64,000 bases of DNA from Hofstenia miamia (lineage: Eukaryota; Xenacoelomorpha; Acoela). The notes under the pieces are model-generated. The model was not told the DNA's origin. It made no database searches and saw only the letters and a program-made list of their open reading frames with translations. The stretch lies in the NCBI GenBank assembly GCA_004352715.1, contig SCFE01000001.1, forward strand, positions 5,414,643 through 5,478,642, written 5' to 3'. Positions 22,443 through 31,943 of this stretch are shown piece by piece (positions within the stretch are counted from its first letter, which is position 1; every line of letters starts with the position of its first letter). Position numbers and translations under genes: made by a program.

Positions 22443-23400
22443 TTAATTAGTATTGTGACATACTGTTAAGTGGATTTGCTGCATGTCATTCATCATTTGG
22501 GAAACATATTGTTCAACACTAATTTCATTGTACTTTGGGAACATCATAGCTAATAAAGTTAGGGCCTCATTGCCAAACATAGCTTTGAACAGACTTACTC
22601 CCATGGTGGAGTGTACAGATGTATTGTAAGAATATTCTAGGAATTCAATTACTCTTTTCCATTGCTTGCCAGCAGCACATGACAGAGCTACTCTAATCAA
22701 TTTGATTAGAGTCCTATTTAGCCTCTCTACCAACCCATTTGCCTGGGGATGATAGGCCATTGTGAATTCGTGTATTATTTCTAATTCTCTCATTAATGCT
22801 TGTATGAGGTTATTTTTGAATTGTGGCCTGCAATCGGAGACTCATTTCTGCATTGGTCCATACTTTAAGATCCATTCTTTCACTATTTTCTCTGCTACGT
22901 GTTTGGCAATGTGCTGCTTAGTGGGATGATTCTTGCGTATTTGGTAAAATGATCGACCATGACCAGAAGGTATTGAAAGCCCTCATCATCCTTTGACAGC
23001 TGTCTCAGGTCCATATGGACAACATCATTGGGGCCTTCAGCTGATCAACACTCAAGTTCAGCTCTGTGTTCAGGGAAATGACTGGTGTTTTGTAAGAGGC
23101 ACTTCTCGCATTTATCAATGACATCAATTACTGCGGATCTTATTCCTATTGTGACATAACGAGTATTGAATGTCTTTTCAGTTTGTATTATACCCAGATG
23201 GCCCTTTCATGTACTCTGCTTACAAGATCTCTATGAAAATATTCAGGGATTGTGAGTCTGTTATTTTGACTTTTTGCATATAGAAGACCATTCTCAGTCA
23301 AAGTCCAATTATAGCATTTAAAGTATCAATTTACTATTAGAGTCGTTGGGAAGAAAGGATCCTTAATTCTTTTAATTATTTCTGATAATACCTGATAGTG
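22443..23400 (-). pseudogene. Integrase (zinc finger and core), element C
   Basis: The second half of the zinc finger reads CEKCLLQN (near 23115). The core has VVHMDLRQLS (near 23010), a second-acid region SDCRPQFKN (near 22825) preceded by a stop, and HPQANGLVERLNR (near 22740) with the catalytic glutamate. In the second motif the usual GPQF glycine is arginine. Frame changes and stops lie at 22795-22960. Downstream the piece continues to VSQMMNDMQQIHLTVCHN. Confidence 0.82.
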
Positions 23401-23414
23401 ATGCTGATGGCGTA

Positions 23415-23990
23415 TTATTTCTTCCTCCGATATTTCTTCACAAACCATAATAGGCAAAATGGCTTTTCCATTTTAATCAGCATTGATTTCCAGAAGTAAC
23501 TCGTACTCAGTGTGAGGTATAAATCCAAATTGAATCTTTTCTCCTGCTGGTTTTTTAAGGTCCCATTCATAGCTGGGTACAGCCGTCCAATAATCAGCAT
23601 TGAGGTGCAATCTTCCTGGCCAATGCTGAATGGAAAATTAAAAATCATTTAATTATTCAATCCATCTAGCTATGATATTGGATTTGTCTCCCAAGAATTT
23701 TTTAAGCCAAGCTAATGTGCTATTGTCAGTATGTACAACAAAGGTACATCTAAGGATGAAGTAGCGAAATTTTCTTAATGATTCAACTAATGCCAGCATC
23801 TCACATTTCATGGCACCGTTTTTTTTCTCGGCTGCTCGAAGTTTGCGGCTAAAATATTGAACAGGACTCTCAATTCCATTGATTATTTGACTTAACATGC
23901 TGCTAATAACCACCACACTGGCGTTGCAATCAATTATACAATCTATTCCATAGTCAGGAGTATTCAGAGATGGGATCTTCTTTAACTCAC
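23415..23990 (-). pseudogene. RNase H, element C
   Basis: The piece 23916-23653 reads GIESPVQYFSRKLRAAE, GAMKCEMLALVE and VHTDNSTLAWLKKFLG, the order of RNase H motifs in gypsy elements. A stop divides it from the 77-codon stretch 23648-23415 that leads to the integrase zinc finger. The first catalytic Asp lies near 23925 in a broken frame. Confidence 0.82.
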
Positions 23991-24003
23991 GTTTGATATG
24001 CCG

Positions 24004-25134
24004 TCAGTTATCATGTTCATTCCAAGTCCATTTGAACTCAACTGATTTCTTCAACAAATTTGATATATTCTTGGTTTTTTTGGCTAAATCAGGAATAAAC
24101 ACCCTGTAGTAATTAAGAAAACCCATCAATCTTTGGACATCTTTCCTACTTTTGGGTGTTTCAATTTTGTCAAGGAAATCTTTGGCATTAGTTTTTATTG
24201 ATATTTTCTCATGCACTATAACTTTTCCTAGAAAAGTCACTTTGGGTTGCCCTAAGGCACACTTATTTCCATTCACTTTGAGACCAGCTTTTTTCAACAA
24301 TTCTAATGTGTGTGTTAATTTTTCCAGGTGTTCTGAAAAGGTATCATTAGCAACTAGGATATCATCAATGTACATGGAGATTCCAGGTTCCATCATGTTT
24401 GCATTATCCTTGAGAACTAACTTTTGTCACATAGGACTGAAAGGTGGCTGGAGTATTACATAGGCTGAAAGCCATGTATTTCGATTCATACAACCCATAA
24501 GGCGTGATAAAAGCAGTTTTTTGTATATCATGGTTACCTACCCGTACGCTTTGCACAGGTCTAAGTATGAAAAAAACTTATATATAGTAAGTCCTCAATC
24601 CGCGGAAGACGTCACATTTAATTTGCGGACGTCAATACATAATTGGTATTTTTCGCCCTGCTTAATGAAAACGGCTGGAGATGCATAGGGACTGTTCCTC
24701 CCTTGTATGATTCCACTCTCAATTTAATCAGTTAATATCTTTTCATACTCTTTCTTTAGGTTTTCTGGCACTTGTTGTATGGGTAGGTGAATGGGTTTGT
24801 GGTGCTTGGTCTCTATGGCATGTTCTTCTCCAATTGCCTGCCCAATGCTAATGGTCCCATAGTTAAAAACTTCATTCTTGCTCTTCAAGACTGTAATGAG
24901 TGATCTTCTTTCCGCATCAGTGAGATGAGGATGTGTATCGTTCGTGACATGAGGGATTTTGACTGGACTCACTGGTTCTTTGAGATCATGAATTGCTGTA
25001 CATACCAGGAGGCATGCTGTGTTCAGACTCTCCACTCGAACAGGTACAGCTACTATTTCTAACTGCGAAGTGTTGAAATGGACAGGGACTTTAGAACTAT
25101 TCAAGATCGTAACATGCCACAGATCAGGAGACAA
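24004..25134 (-). pseudogene. Reverse transcriptase, element C
   Basis: The N-terminal part (25134-24724) contains FNYGTISIGQAIGE and HLPIQQVPENLKKEYEKIL. The middle (24720-24400) is broken and reads LCIDVRKLNV and YLDLCKAYG in changing frames, followed by stops. The last piece (24396-24004) has the catalytic YIDDILVA and RLMGFLNYYRVFIPDL. The layout equals element A. A short stretch at 24580-24650 contains CpG-rich text unlike its surroundings, within the palm. Confidence 0.87.
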
Positions 25135-25711
25135 AGTAACACCTTTATAATACCTCCCTTTTGTTCAGCTACCATTATGTCACCATTAAAGTTAGTATCA
25201 GTAAATACAGCAGCTCTAGTCCAATGCCTCATCTCCAAGTACAAGGGCTCAGTTAACTTACAGCAGATCTCCTTCTCCAGAATAGCAGTGAGTTGAGTTG
25301 GTTCATGATCCTTAATAGAAATTGTCTGATTCCCATAGTCGATAATGCAGGAATTTTTTTCCAAAAAATCGTTCCCTAAAATGATATCATATGGTAATTG
25401 ATGATCCAATGTATCCACTACAACCAAATCTACCTCAAATAATTCCTTATTAATTCGCATTTCAGTGTCACACATTTTCCCCTTCAGGGAGATTTTATTT
25501 CCAGATGCATTGACAAGGTTAACTACTGAGGGATCCAAATTGTCTCAACTAATGCACAGATCTGTACAACACTCATCACTATAGAGGCTGCCGCCCCAGT
25601 ATCTATTGTTGCATTGACTATCTTTCCATTGACTTCCACAGGTATCACGTTTTTCCTCATCGAATTGGTGATTATGAGAATATCCTGTGCAAATTTTCCA
25701 GGAGACAGCAC
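25101..25711 (-). pseudogene. Retropepsin-like protease, element C
   Basis: The piece 25711-25523 reads VEVNGKIVNATIDTGAAASIV with an intact DTGA active site (residues about 36-39 of the piece). A frame change near 25530 leads to 25538-25101, with DHQLPYDIILGNDFLEKN. It cleaves the polyprotein in the family. Compared with element A, the catalytic triad is unchanged. Confidence 0.85.
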
Positions 25712-25739
25712 TCCATTTAGTTTAAAGTCTCAGTGATAT

Positions 25740-27182
25740 CATTACTAGCAAAATCCACTAACTCATCTTCAGAAGGTTCTTGAATTATAAATCCATCCCC
25801 ATCTGCTATTAATTGTATGGCTGCACTACAACTGGTTCTTAAATGGCCTTTTTGTCAACAACTATAACAGCAAACTGTGACATATCAAAACCCTTTTTGG
25901 AGGGAGCCTTGGAGGGTAAACTTTCCTTTGACTTAAATTTACCTGATTCTAGTGATTTGATCATTTTTAAATCAGTGACATCTTGGTTGATACGATTTGA
26001 ATTATGAATCATATAGACCACACTGATAGCTTTCCGAATGATATCATGCAGGCTATCTTCGGGGTCACATTTTACTTCTAAATGACTATGGATAGAGGGG
26101 GGAAAACCCCGACAGATATATGAAAAGAGATTGTGCTTCAAATACTCTGCTGACAGACTACTTAGTTGGAAGAGGCATTCAACTTGGGTGATGTAATTGC
26201 AGATGTCATCACCTCTTTTAAAAGGCATATCTCATAGCAAGGTCTTTTATTGATGTTTAATGTGTGGAGCTCTATAATAGTCTTCAAAGTAACCAACTAA
26301 TAACTAGTAATCCGTTTTAGTAGCATCTTCAAGCATCATATACTCAGGGGGAAGAATCGACTTGGTAAACCGTGGTTGACCACTTGTCGCAGACCTGATA
26401 GGTATACCAAGATTGGGACTTCTGTTAGTTATATGTTCATAAACCGTAGGTACAACTGTAGTGTTAACCAGAGCCAGGGGAACTGGATGCAACACCTGAG
26501 GCGTTGCCACAGTAGATAATGTAGATACATTAATAATTGATGACTGAGTAAACATAGAGTTACAACTTGTAAAAGAGGTACAGAATGACGCAGAGTTTGG
26601 GGTTGACGTCATTAACAGTTCAGTTCTAGAAGGTGGAATCCCTGGTTGTGATATGAGCATCTCAACAAACTAATGGATAAGCTTTTCAACAAACTCGTCA
26701 AGTACTTCATCCAATACAGAATAGGTTACATAGTTGGTAGACACAGGCCAAGGCGAAAGAGAGTCCTCACAATTCTTAGCTGCGTTTAACTCATTCATCT
26801 GTAGCTCTAATGACATTATAGATTCCAACATTTTCCTATCCACCCGTTGATATGCAACATGCTGTGTGTTGATCTCAATGTGAGACTCAATGTGTCACTC
26901 ACTTTCCATTTGCATGGCGACTTGCTGATACAGTGACTCCTTTAGTTGCTCTATTTCCAATGTTTGTGCATTGAAGTGTGGGGTGGTATTACTATAAGGT
27001 CGCACAGGAATGGGTGGAGCATTTTGAGTATTGAGGATTCAATGATCATTTCTCTGGGAAACTTGACTGGGAGAATTCGGTAAAGATTAATTAAAGAATG
27101 ATCCAATGGTACAAGGGGTAACATTCGGGCTACCAACACTTGTACAGGGGATACTCTGTTTGGGAGTATGACTAGAATCCAT
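25740..27182 (-). pseudogene. Gag polyprotein, element C
   Basis: The likely start is ATG at 27182-27180, just inside the 5' LTR. That frame reads MDSSHTPKQSIPC and meets a stop after about 30 codons; N-terminal coiled-coil text (LEIEQLKESLYQQV) continues in another frame. The pieces 26660-26304 and 26228-25839 carry a proline/threonine-rich part and the capsid-like FSYICRGFPPSI. The zinc knuckle follows out of frame near 25860-25820: CYSC, a TGA codon, then QKGHLRTSC, so the CCHC cysteines and histidine are kept but the frame is closed. Confidence 0.78.
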
Positions 27183-27205
27183 TTAATAATAATCAAGAAA
27201 AATCC

Positions 27206-28094
27206 ATGAGGGATTTAAGCAATTTGTGCGATTTTGGTCTGGTACTAGAGTGTTTCAGTGTATATCTGGACATGTGCTCACTGTTTGTAGAATCAGCGGC
27301 TGAGAACTCTAATTACACTACAGAATACATTGTCACAGCACAAGGTTGCAGAAGGGACATTATTGTAACAGCCCCAATTCCATTAATTTAGAGTAGTTAG
27401 AATAAACATCAGTAATTCATCCAAGTAACTAGTAACTGTTGAGGCAACATCCAGGATGACCAATTCATACAGCTGCCAGCCGAAGTGCTGTCCAAAAAGA
27501 GAAGTGTGTAACTCTATTTGTCTCACAATTTATGATCTATCTCATTCCAAAATAAACAGCTCATTTGTTTTCTTATCTCTCAGCTCACTAAATAATAGCA
27601 GGTAATTACCATGCATTCGTGTTAACCAACAGTATAATATCATCACAGGGTAACCATACACATAACCTAATGAGGTCCACAATTTGGGCTTGCTTACTGT
27701 CTGAATCACTACTTGTCACGTCAGTACTTGAAGAAAGTACTCCCAAATTGTCACCAGAACTTACACAATCATTATTATATCAAAAAAGAATTCAATAAAT
27801 AAAAAGGTTAGACTGAAGTTGAAGCTAGATAAAATCTATTGACCCATTTCTACATGGTTTCTCAGTTTTATACATTGTAAATTATTACCTGCCTTTGTGT
27901 ACAACATAATATCACGTGATCATGTTTCCCTTGCAAATTGAATTGAGCAACAATACTATGTAGCACCAAAGCAAGGGCACATTAAACTGTTATTGCAAAC
28001 TAAAATCGAAATAAAGGTTTATGTCATGTCGACGTCATTACAAGTTACAAAATCAAACAAAAATATTATCACAAAATCTCCGAGTGACTCTACA
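27206..28094 (-). repeat. 5' LTR of element C (right), U5 end missing
   Basis: Matches 17609-18483 over nearly all of its length. Its inner edge lacks the AGTGTCC end and about 33 bases of U5 present in the left LTR and in the fragment at 28100. No tRNA-like primer site (for instance TCTGCTACCA) stands next to it. A deletion of U5 end plus primer site explains this; alternatively the TGAGGG edge followed by TGG in element orientation could be a real LTR end. Confidence 0.85.
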
Positions 28095-28099
28095 TTACC
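28095..28099. other. Target-site duplication TTACC of element C, right copy
   Basis: TTACC directly after TCTACA, the outer end of the right LTR. It matches 17571-17575. Confidence 0.6.
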
Positions 28100-28219
28100 A
28101 GTGTCCAGGTTCAGACCCAATCACAACTCTGCATGAGGGATTTAAGCAATTTGTGCAATTTTGGTCTGGTACTAGAGTGTTTCAGTGTATATTTGGACAT
28201 GTCCTCACTGTTTACATTT
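28100..28219 (-). repeat. Third LTR fragment of the element C family
   Basis: About 120 bases begin AGTGTCCAGG and match the first 120 bases of the left LTR, including the U5 end, then break off after CTCACTGTTT. Element B sequence resumes. It lies outside the TTACC duplication of element C, in the same orientation. Confidence 0.85.
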
Positions 28220-28990
28220 CCAACTGGACTAACTGAATAGTGACGCTACAATAGGGTTGTCTATGAGTACAATTTTTGACATCTTTTATTGGTGCAGTTC
28301 TAGTTTAACATCTTTAAGTTTAGCTTCCTTTCTGCTGAGTCATTTTTCTTGGTTGACTTCAAATTTTTCTTTGTTGACTTTAATCATGTTTCTTTCAAAA
28401 TTGAATATACAAGAGTGCTTTTTTTCAAGAAATCATTTCCTAGTATCAATTCATAAGATAATGCTCTGAGATTTGTGTGGATTTCTATTATGTCTTGTAA
28501 GAACTGCGTGTTCCTAATTGAAATGCGAATGGCTAATATCATGTACTTTGCAGTAGCAGGTATTCTCTTGTATATTCGAATTTAATTACACAATTGTCTG
28601 ATTCAACTGACATTGCTGTGCCCATGTCTATGGTTGCTTAAATTAGCAATCCACTTATTTGTATATTGATAATATTCTTTCTGCTCAAACTAGTAGTTTT
28701 CTTGTCATTTGAGGATTTAGTTCTCCATTTAGTTTTCAGAATTGTTCTTTGAATATTTGTACAAAATCTCCTCTCCTGTATTTATTCTTCTGGACTTGTG
28801 AAATTATCTTCAATTTCTACAAGATTGATTTTCTTTGTGCAAGAGGCTTCTGATTGTCCTGGCTTGTTATATTTGGAACATTTAAGTTGGTTTCTTTGGA
28901 CTATTTGGTTTTCCGTTCTCAGTTTGATTTTAACCATTGGTTCAACTGTTAGATTCAGGTATGGGATGATTTGCTTCATTGGACGAGTGA
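28220..28990 (-). pseudogene. Protease and Gag zinc-knuckle remnant, element B right part
   Basis: The continuation of element B after the insertion of C. The minus strand gives a decayed protease second half near 28420 (NDFLKK, compare GNDFLEK in C). Near 28640-28600 a region reads TIDMGTAMSVE, so the active site is D-M-G-T. In 28979-28782 a zinc knuckle remnant reads CSKYNKPGQSEASC, in which one cysteine of CCHC is changed. The rest of gag is not found upstream of 29000. Confidence 0.6.
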
Positions 28991-28999
28991 ATGTGATCC

Positions 29000-30366
29000 C
29001 TTGTTTTTAGGAAATTCCCAAAAGAATTGCAATATATTGGGAAGTCCATCATTCATTGAAATATATTATAAAATGTTGTTTAGCAGTTATTCCTAATACG
29101 TATGTCTCTATGGTGATACAGACAAGCTATATTTATATTGCAACAATTCAATTTAAACAAATTCATTGTGTAAAGCCATTGCTGCAAAACTACATACAGT
29201 AGAATTTCGTCAAACAATATTAGAAACCATTAACTTTCTCATACAAAGAAATTGATCAGACATTTATGTATTGTGTGAAAATGTTCACATGTCACTAAAT
29301 ACAGTTCTGGAATTCTATTATCCAAACCTGACAAAGCAATTTGCAATTAATAAAATTATGGTAATCTTCAACTCGTAGTTGTTTTAAGCACTATTTACTA
29401 GGATAATACCCAATCAAAACCAAAAATGTGCCACACTATGAAAAATCTTAATTTTTCAAGAACTGTAATACATTAATATCAAGAATTGATTCAGCTGGTA
29501 ATATTGGTAGGATTTGTATCAGCAGTATGTTGTTACCACCATCTTTGAGAAAGTGCTTTCCAATTAAAATGTTTTGTTTTTAATCACGTTTTTAGAGTTG
29601 TGAGTAGTCAATTATTTTGTGAATAGTTATTTAAGTAATGCTACACTATAGCCCCCCATTTGGGGGATATCTACATCAAGATATGCTGTAATTTCACTAA
29701 AAAATTTTTTACTCAGCAATAGCAAATAAAAATATAAATAAGTCTATTCAAAAAATAATTTGAACTGAAATTTGTACGCCAATCCAATCCATTAAAGTAC
29801 TTTGATTTGAAATAACATCAGTACATGACTGACACCTACATGGCCATTTACTGGTGATCTACTAGTTGCAAAACCAGGGATTCACAAGTGGATTTCTAGT
29901 TGACCCATTGGTGGAAATCAGCTTTTTAACATCAGAACCAGTTTTTTAAAACTTACAAAAACTATTTATGAAAAAAATAATTTCAAATTTCTCGAAAATT
30001 GTTGAATAATTATTTTGAAAATTCATTTAATATTTATATTATACATTTTAACAAACAAAATTTCAAGAAAGCCATTCACAATGCATTTGTTATGTTTAGG
30101 TTGTCCATAAACAATGAATGTACTTTTATTGACAAGCATCAGTTTATGGATTACTGATGATTAGGATCACCCTTGCCTGCCAGTATCACTTATTACTCCC
30201 AGCGTCCACTGGTGATGGTTACGTGACCAACACTCCATATTGAATGGGAGATTTTTGGCTTTTCAAGATTTCTTCAGGTCTGCAAATCTCAATATGAGAT
30301 ATCACTTTTTGAGTTTTCCTTTTCAAAGAAATTTTGATCATTATTAATGTTAATTTGTAAATATTA
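29000..30366. other. No gene seen
   Basis: AT-rich DNA between element B and the inverted-repeat element at 30545. Short ORFs only; no recognisable domain on either strand. Confidence 0.5.
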
Positions 30367-30436
30367 GTTATCATACTTTTGAGTAGTATTAATAAGACAG
30401 TGTTATCATACTTTTGAGTAGTATTAATAAGACAGT
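30367..30436. repeat. Tandem duplication, two 35-base units
   Basis: Two adjacent identical units starting GTTATCATACTTTTGAG at 30367 and 30402. A simple recent tandem duplication. Confidence 0.9.
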
Positions 30437-30544
30437 GGAGAGGTCACGAAATGACGTCATCACTGATTCACGGCAATTGACAAGGTGCTTGCAACACCAT
30501 CTAGCGATGATGTAATGACTGATTCATTTTTAATGTTTGGAAGA

Positions 30545-31390
30545 GCCGATTTTACAATGTATCATAAACACGAAACTGCTATAGTCACTTGATTATTTAG
30601 GTGGGGGTCAATTTAGTTTACAAATTTTACACTTCATTCATATACTTGCTATAGTGACTCACTTATTTAGGTGGTGATTTTCACTTGCATGCTTACTGCC
30701 TGTAATGTTTAAGTATGATGAATATTTTTCCATTTTGCACATTGGATATTAGCAAAAAATGAATTAATTGCATGGAATTTTTACAATGAAAATAGCAGCA
30801 CTTTTGAAAAACGAGATGTAGCTCTTTGCATGTAATGCATAGAGCCCCAAAAACCAAATAAAATACAATGATTGTCGATGCTAATCATTAGAACGTGTAG
30901 AATATTTTACAATGAAAAATAGCAATGCATTTGAAAAAAGCGGAATGTAACCCTTTGCATGCAGTGTTTAGATTTCCTAAAATGAATTAAATTACAATGA
31001 TTGCATAGATGTTATTCATAGAAGCTCATGGAATTTTTTACAGTGAAGTAATGCATTTGAAAAATGAAATTGGTCTTTTGCATATAGTGTGTAAGTAAAT
31101 TCCTGAAAACAAATTAAATTTTGTACATGGAAAACAATAGAAACATGTGGAATTTTTATGGATACGAAAATTATTAGTCAGCAATGTATTATCACAAATG
31201 CAATGTAAACCCTAATTAGTCAGCTAATGTACATTAACAATTGTGTATGCAAACAAAAGTAAGCATGCAAGCAAAAATGACCTCATAAGTGAGTCACTAT
31301 GGCAAGTATATGAATCATTGTAAAATGTGTAAACTAAATAAGTAAGTTACTATAGCAGATACGTGTTTATGAATCATTGTAAAATCGGCC
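30545..31390. mobile_element. Inverted-repeat element (MITE-like) with internal tandem repeats
   Basis: The left end GCCGATTTTACAATG is mirrored at the right end by CATTGTAAAATCGGC. The inverted repeat continues imperfectly for about 150 bases at each side, including TACTTGCTATAGTGACTCAC on the left and the mirrored GTGAGTCACTATGGCAAGTA on the right. The middle contains about four units of a 120-130 base tandem repeat. No ORF of note. It resembles non-autonomous DNA transposons that carry satellite-like cores. I could not establish a target duplication. Confidence 0.75.
30770..31200. repeat. Tandem repeat of about 124 bases inside the inverted-repeat element
   Basis: Units start near 30775, 30898, 31023 and 31149, each beginning with a variant of TGGAATTTTTACAATGAAAA and containing TTTGCATGTAATG-like text. 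Divergence between units is moderate, about a fifth of positions. Confidence 0.75.
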
Positions 31391-31809
31391 CTTGCAAAGA
31401 CTAAACAATAAACCTATTTGTTTTAAGCAATTCTTGTAGTTTTCAGCACATATCTTGACTCTCGCTTTTAACAATTTTGTGTTACCATATATATTATTTT
31501 AATTCTGGATTTGCAATACGTAATTTTTCAGAAAGAGGGAAGCATTGGACCTGTGATTCCTCTCTGTATTATTATAGGAAAATGAAATATAAATACAAAG
31601 TATTGTTACTTTATATAGAATAAGTGATGACAATTTTGAAATCTGAATGTAATTCAATCAACCAAATATATTACATTAACATGATTTCATCCCCGTGATT
31701 TTTTGAAAATTAACATTTATATTAATAAAATAGCAAAGAGCATTAACTATCTACATTCTATCTTCCAAATTGAAAATAATAAAAACATTACAAATCCTAA
31801 GATTGCACA
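31391..31809. other. Downstream region of the ATF7IP-like gene
   Basis: Contains the 3' UTR of the minus-strand gene. I did not find a canonical AATAAA on the minus strand close to the stop; nothing else is recognisable. Confidence 0.4.
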
Positions 31810-31943
31810 TTAAACAGAAATTTTCACAACTTCTGAAAATTTTCCATAATGAAATTTTGAGTTCATTGCACGTACACTAAAATTGAAAGTAGAACCTGGA
31901 GAAAAATTTTTCAGAATACATGCCATTGGCAATTGAAGAGCAC
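31810..31943 (-). CDS. ATF7IP-like coding exon 11 (FN3 end, stop)
   Basis: Acceptor ATTTTAG; 44 codons including TAA at 31812-31810. ALQLPMACILKNF and STFNFSVRAMN match the hallmark end of the ATF7IP FN3 domain. Confidence 0.9.

Larger units (their letters stand above)
17576..28094 (-). mobile_element. Ty3/gypsy-type LTR retrotransposon C, nested in element B
   Basis: This is a nearly complete element of about 10.5 kb on the minus strand: right LTR (5'), gag, protease, RT, RNase H, integrase, ORF3, polypurine tract, left LTR (3'). The two LTRs are nearly identical over about 875 bases, with several substitutions and small indels, so insertion is fairly recent compared with A and B. Stops and frameshifts occur in every gene. 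It sits in the protease-RT linker of element B, with B sequence on both sides. Confidence 0.9.

Noticed and set aside
26951-27196. An 81-codon minus-strand ORF at the start of element C gag
   Set aside because: Its frame differs from the coiled-coil gag text and it starts inside the LTR-proximal leader, so it is a shadow frame.
30545-31390. CRISPR-like array of 124-base units
   Set aside because: The units are tandem without spacers and lie inside an inverted-repeat element in an animal genome.
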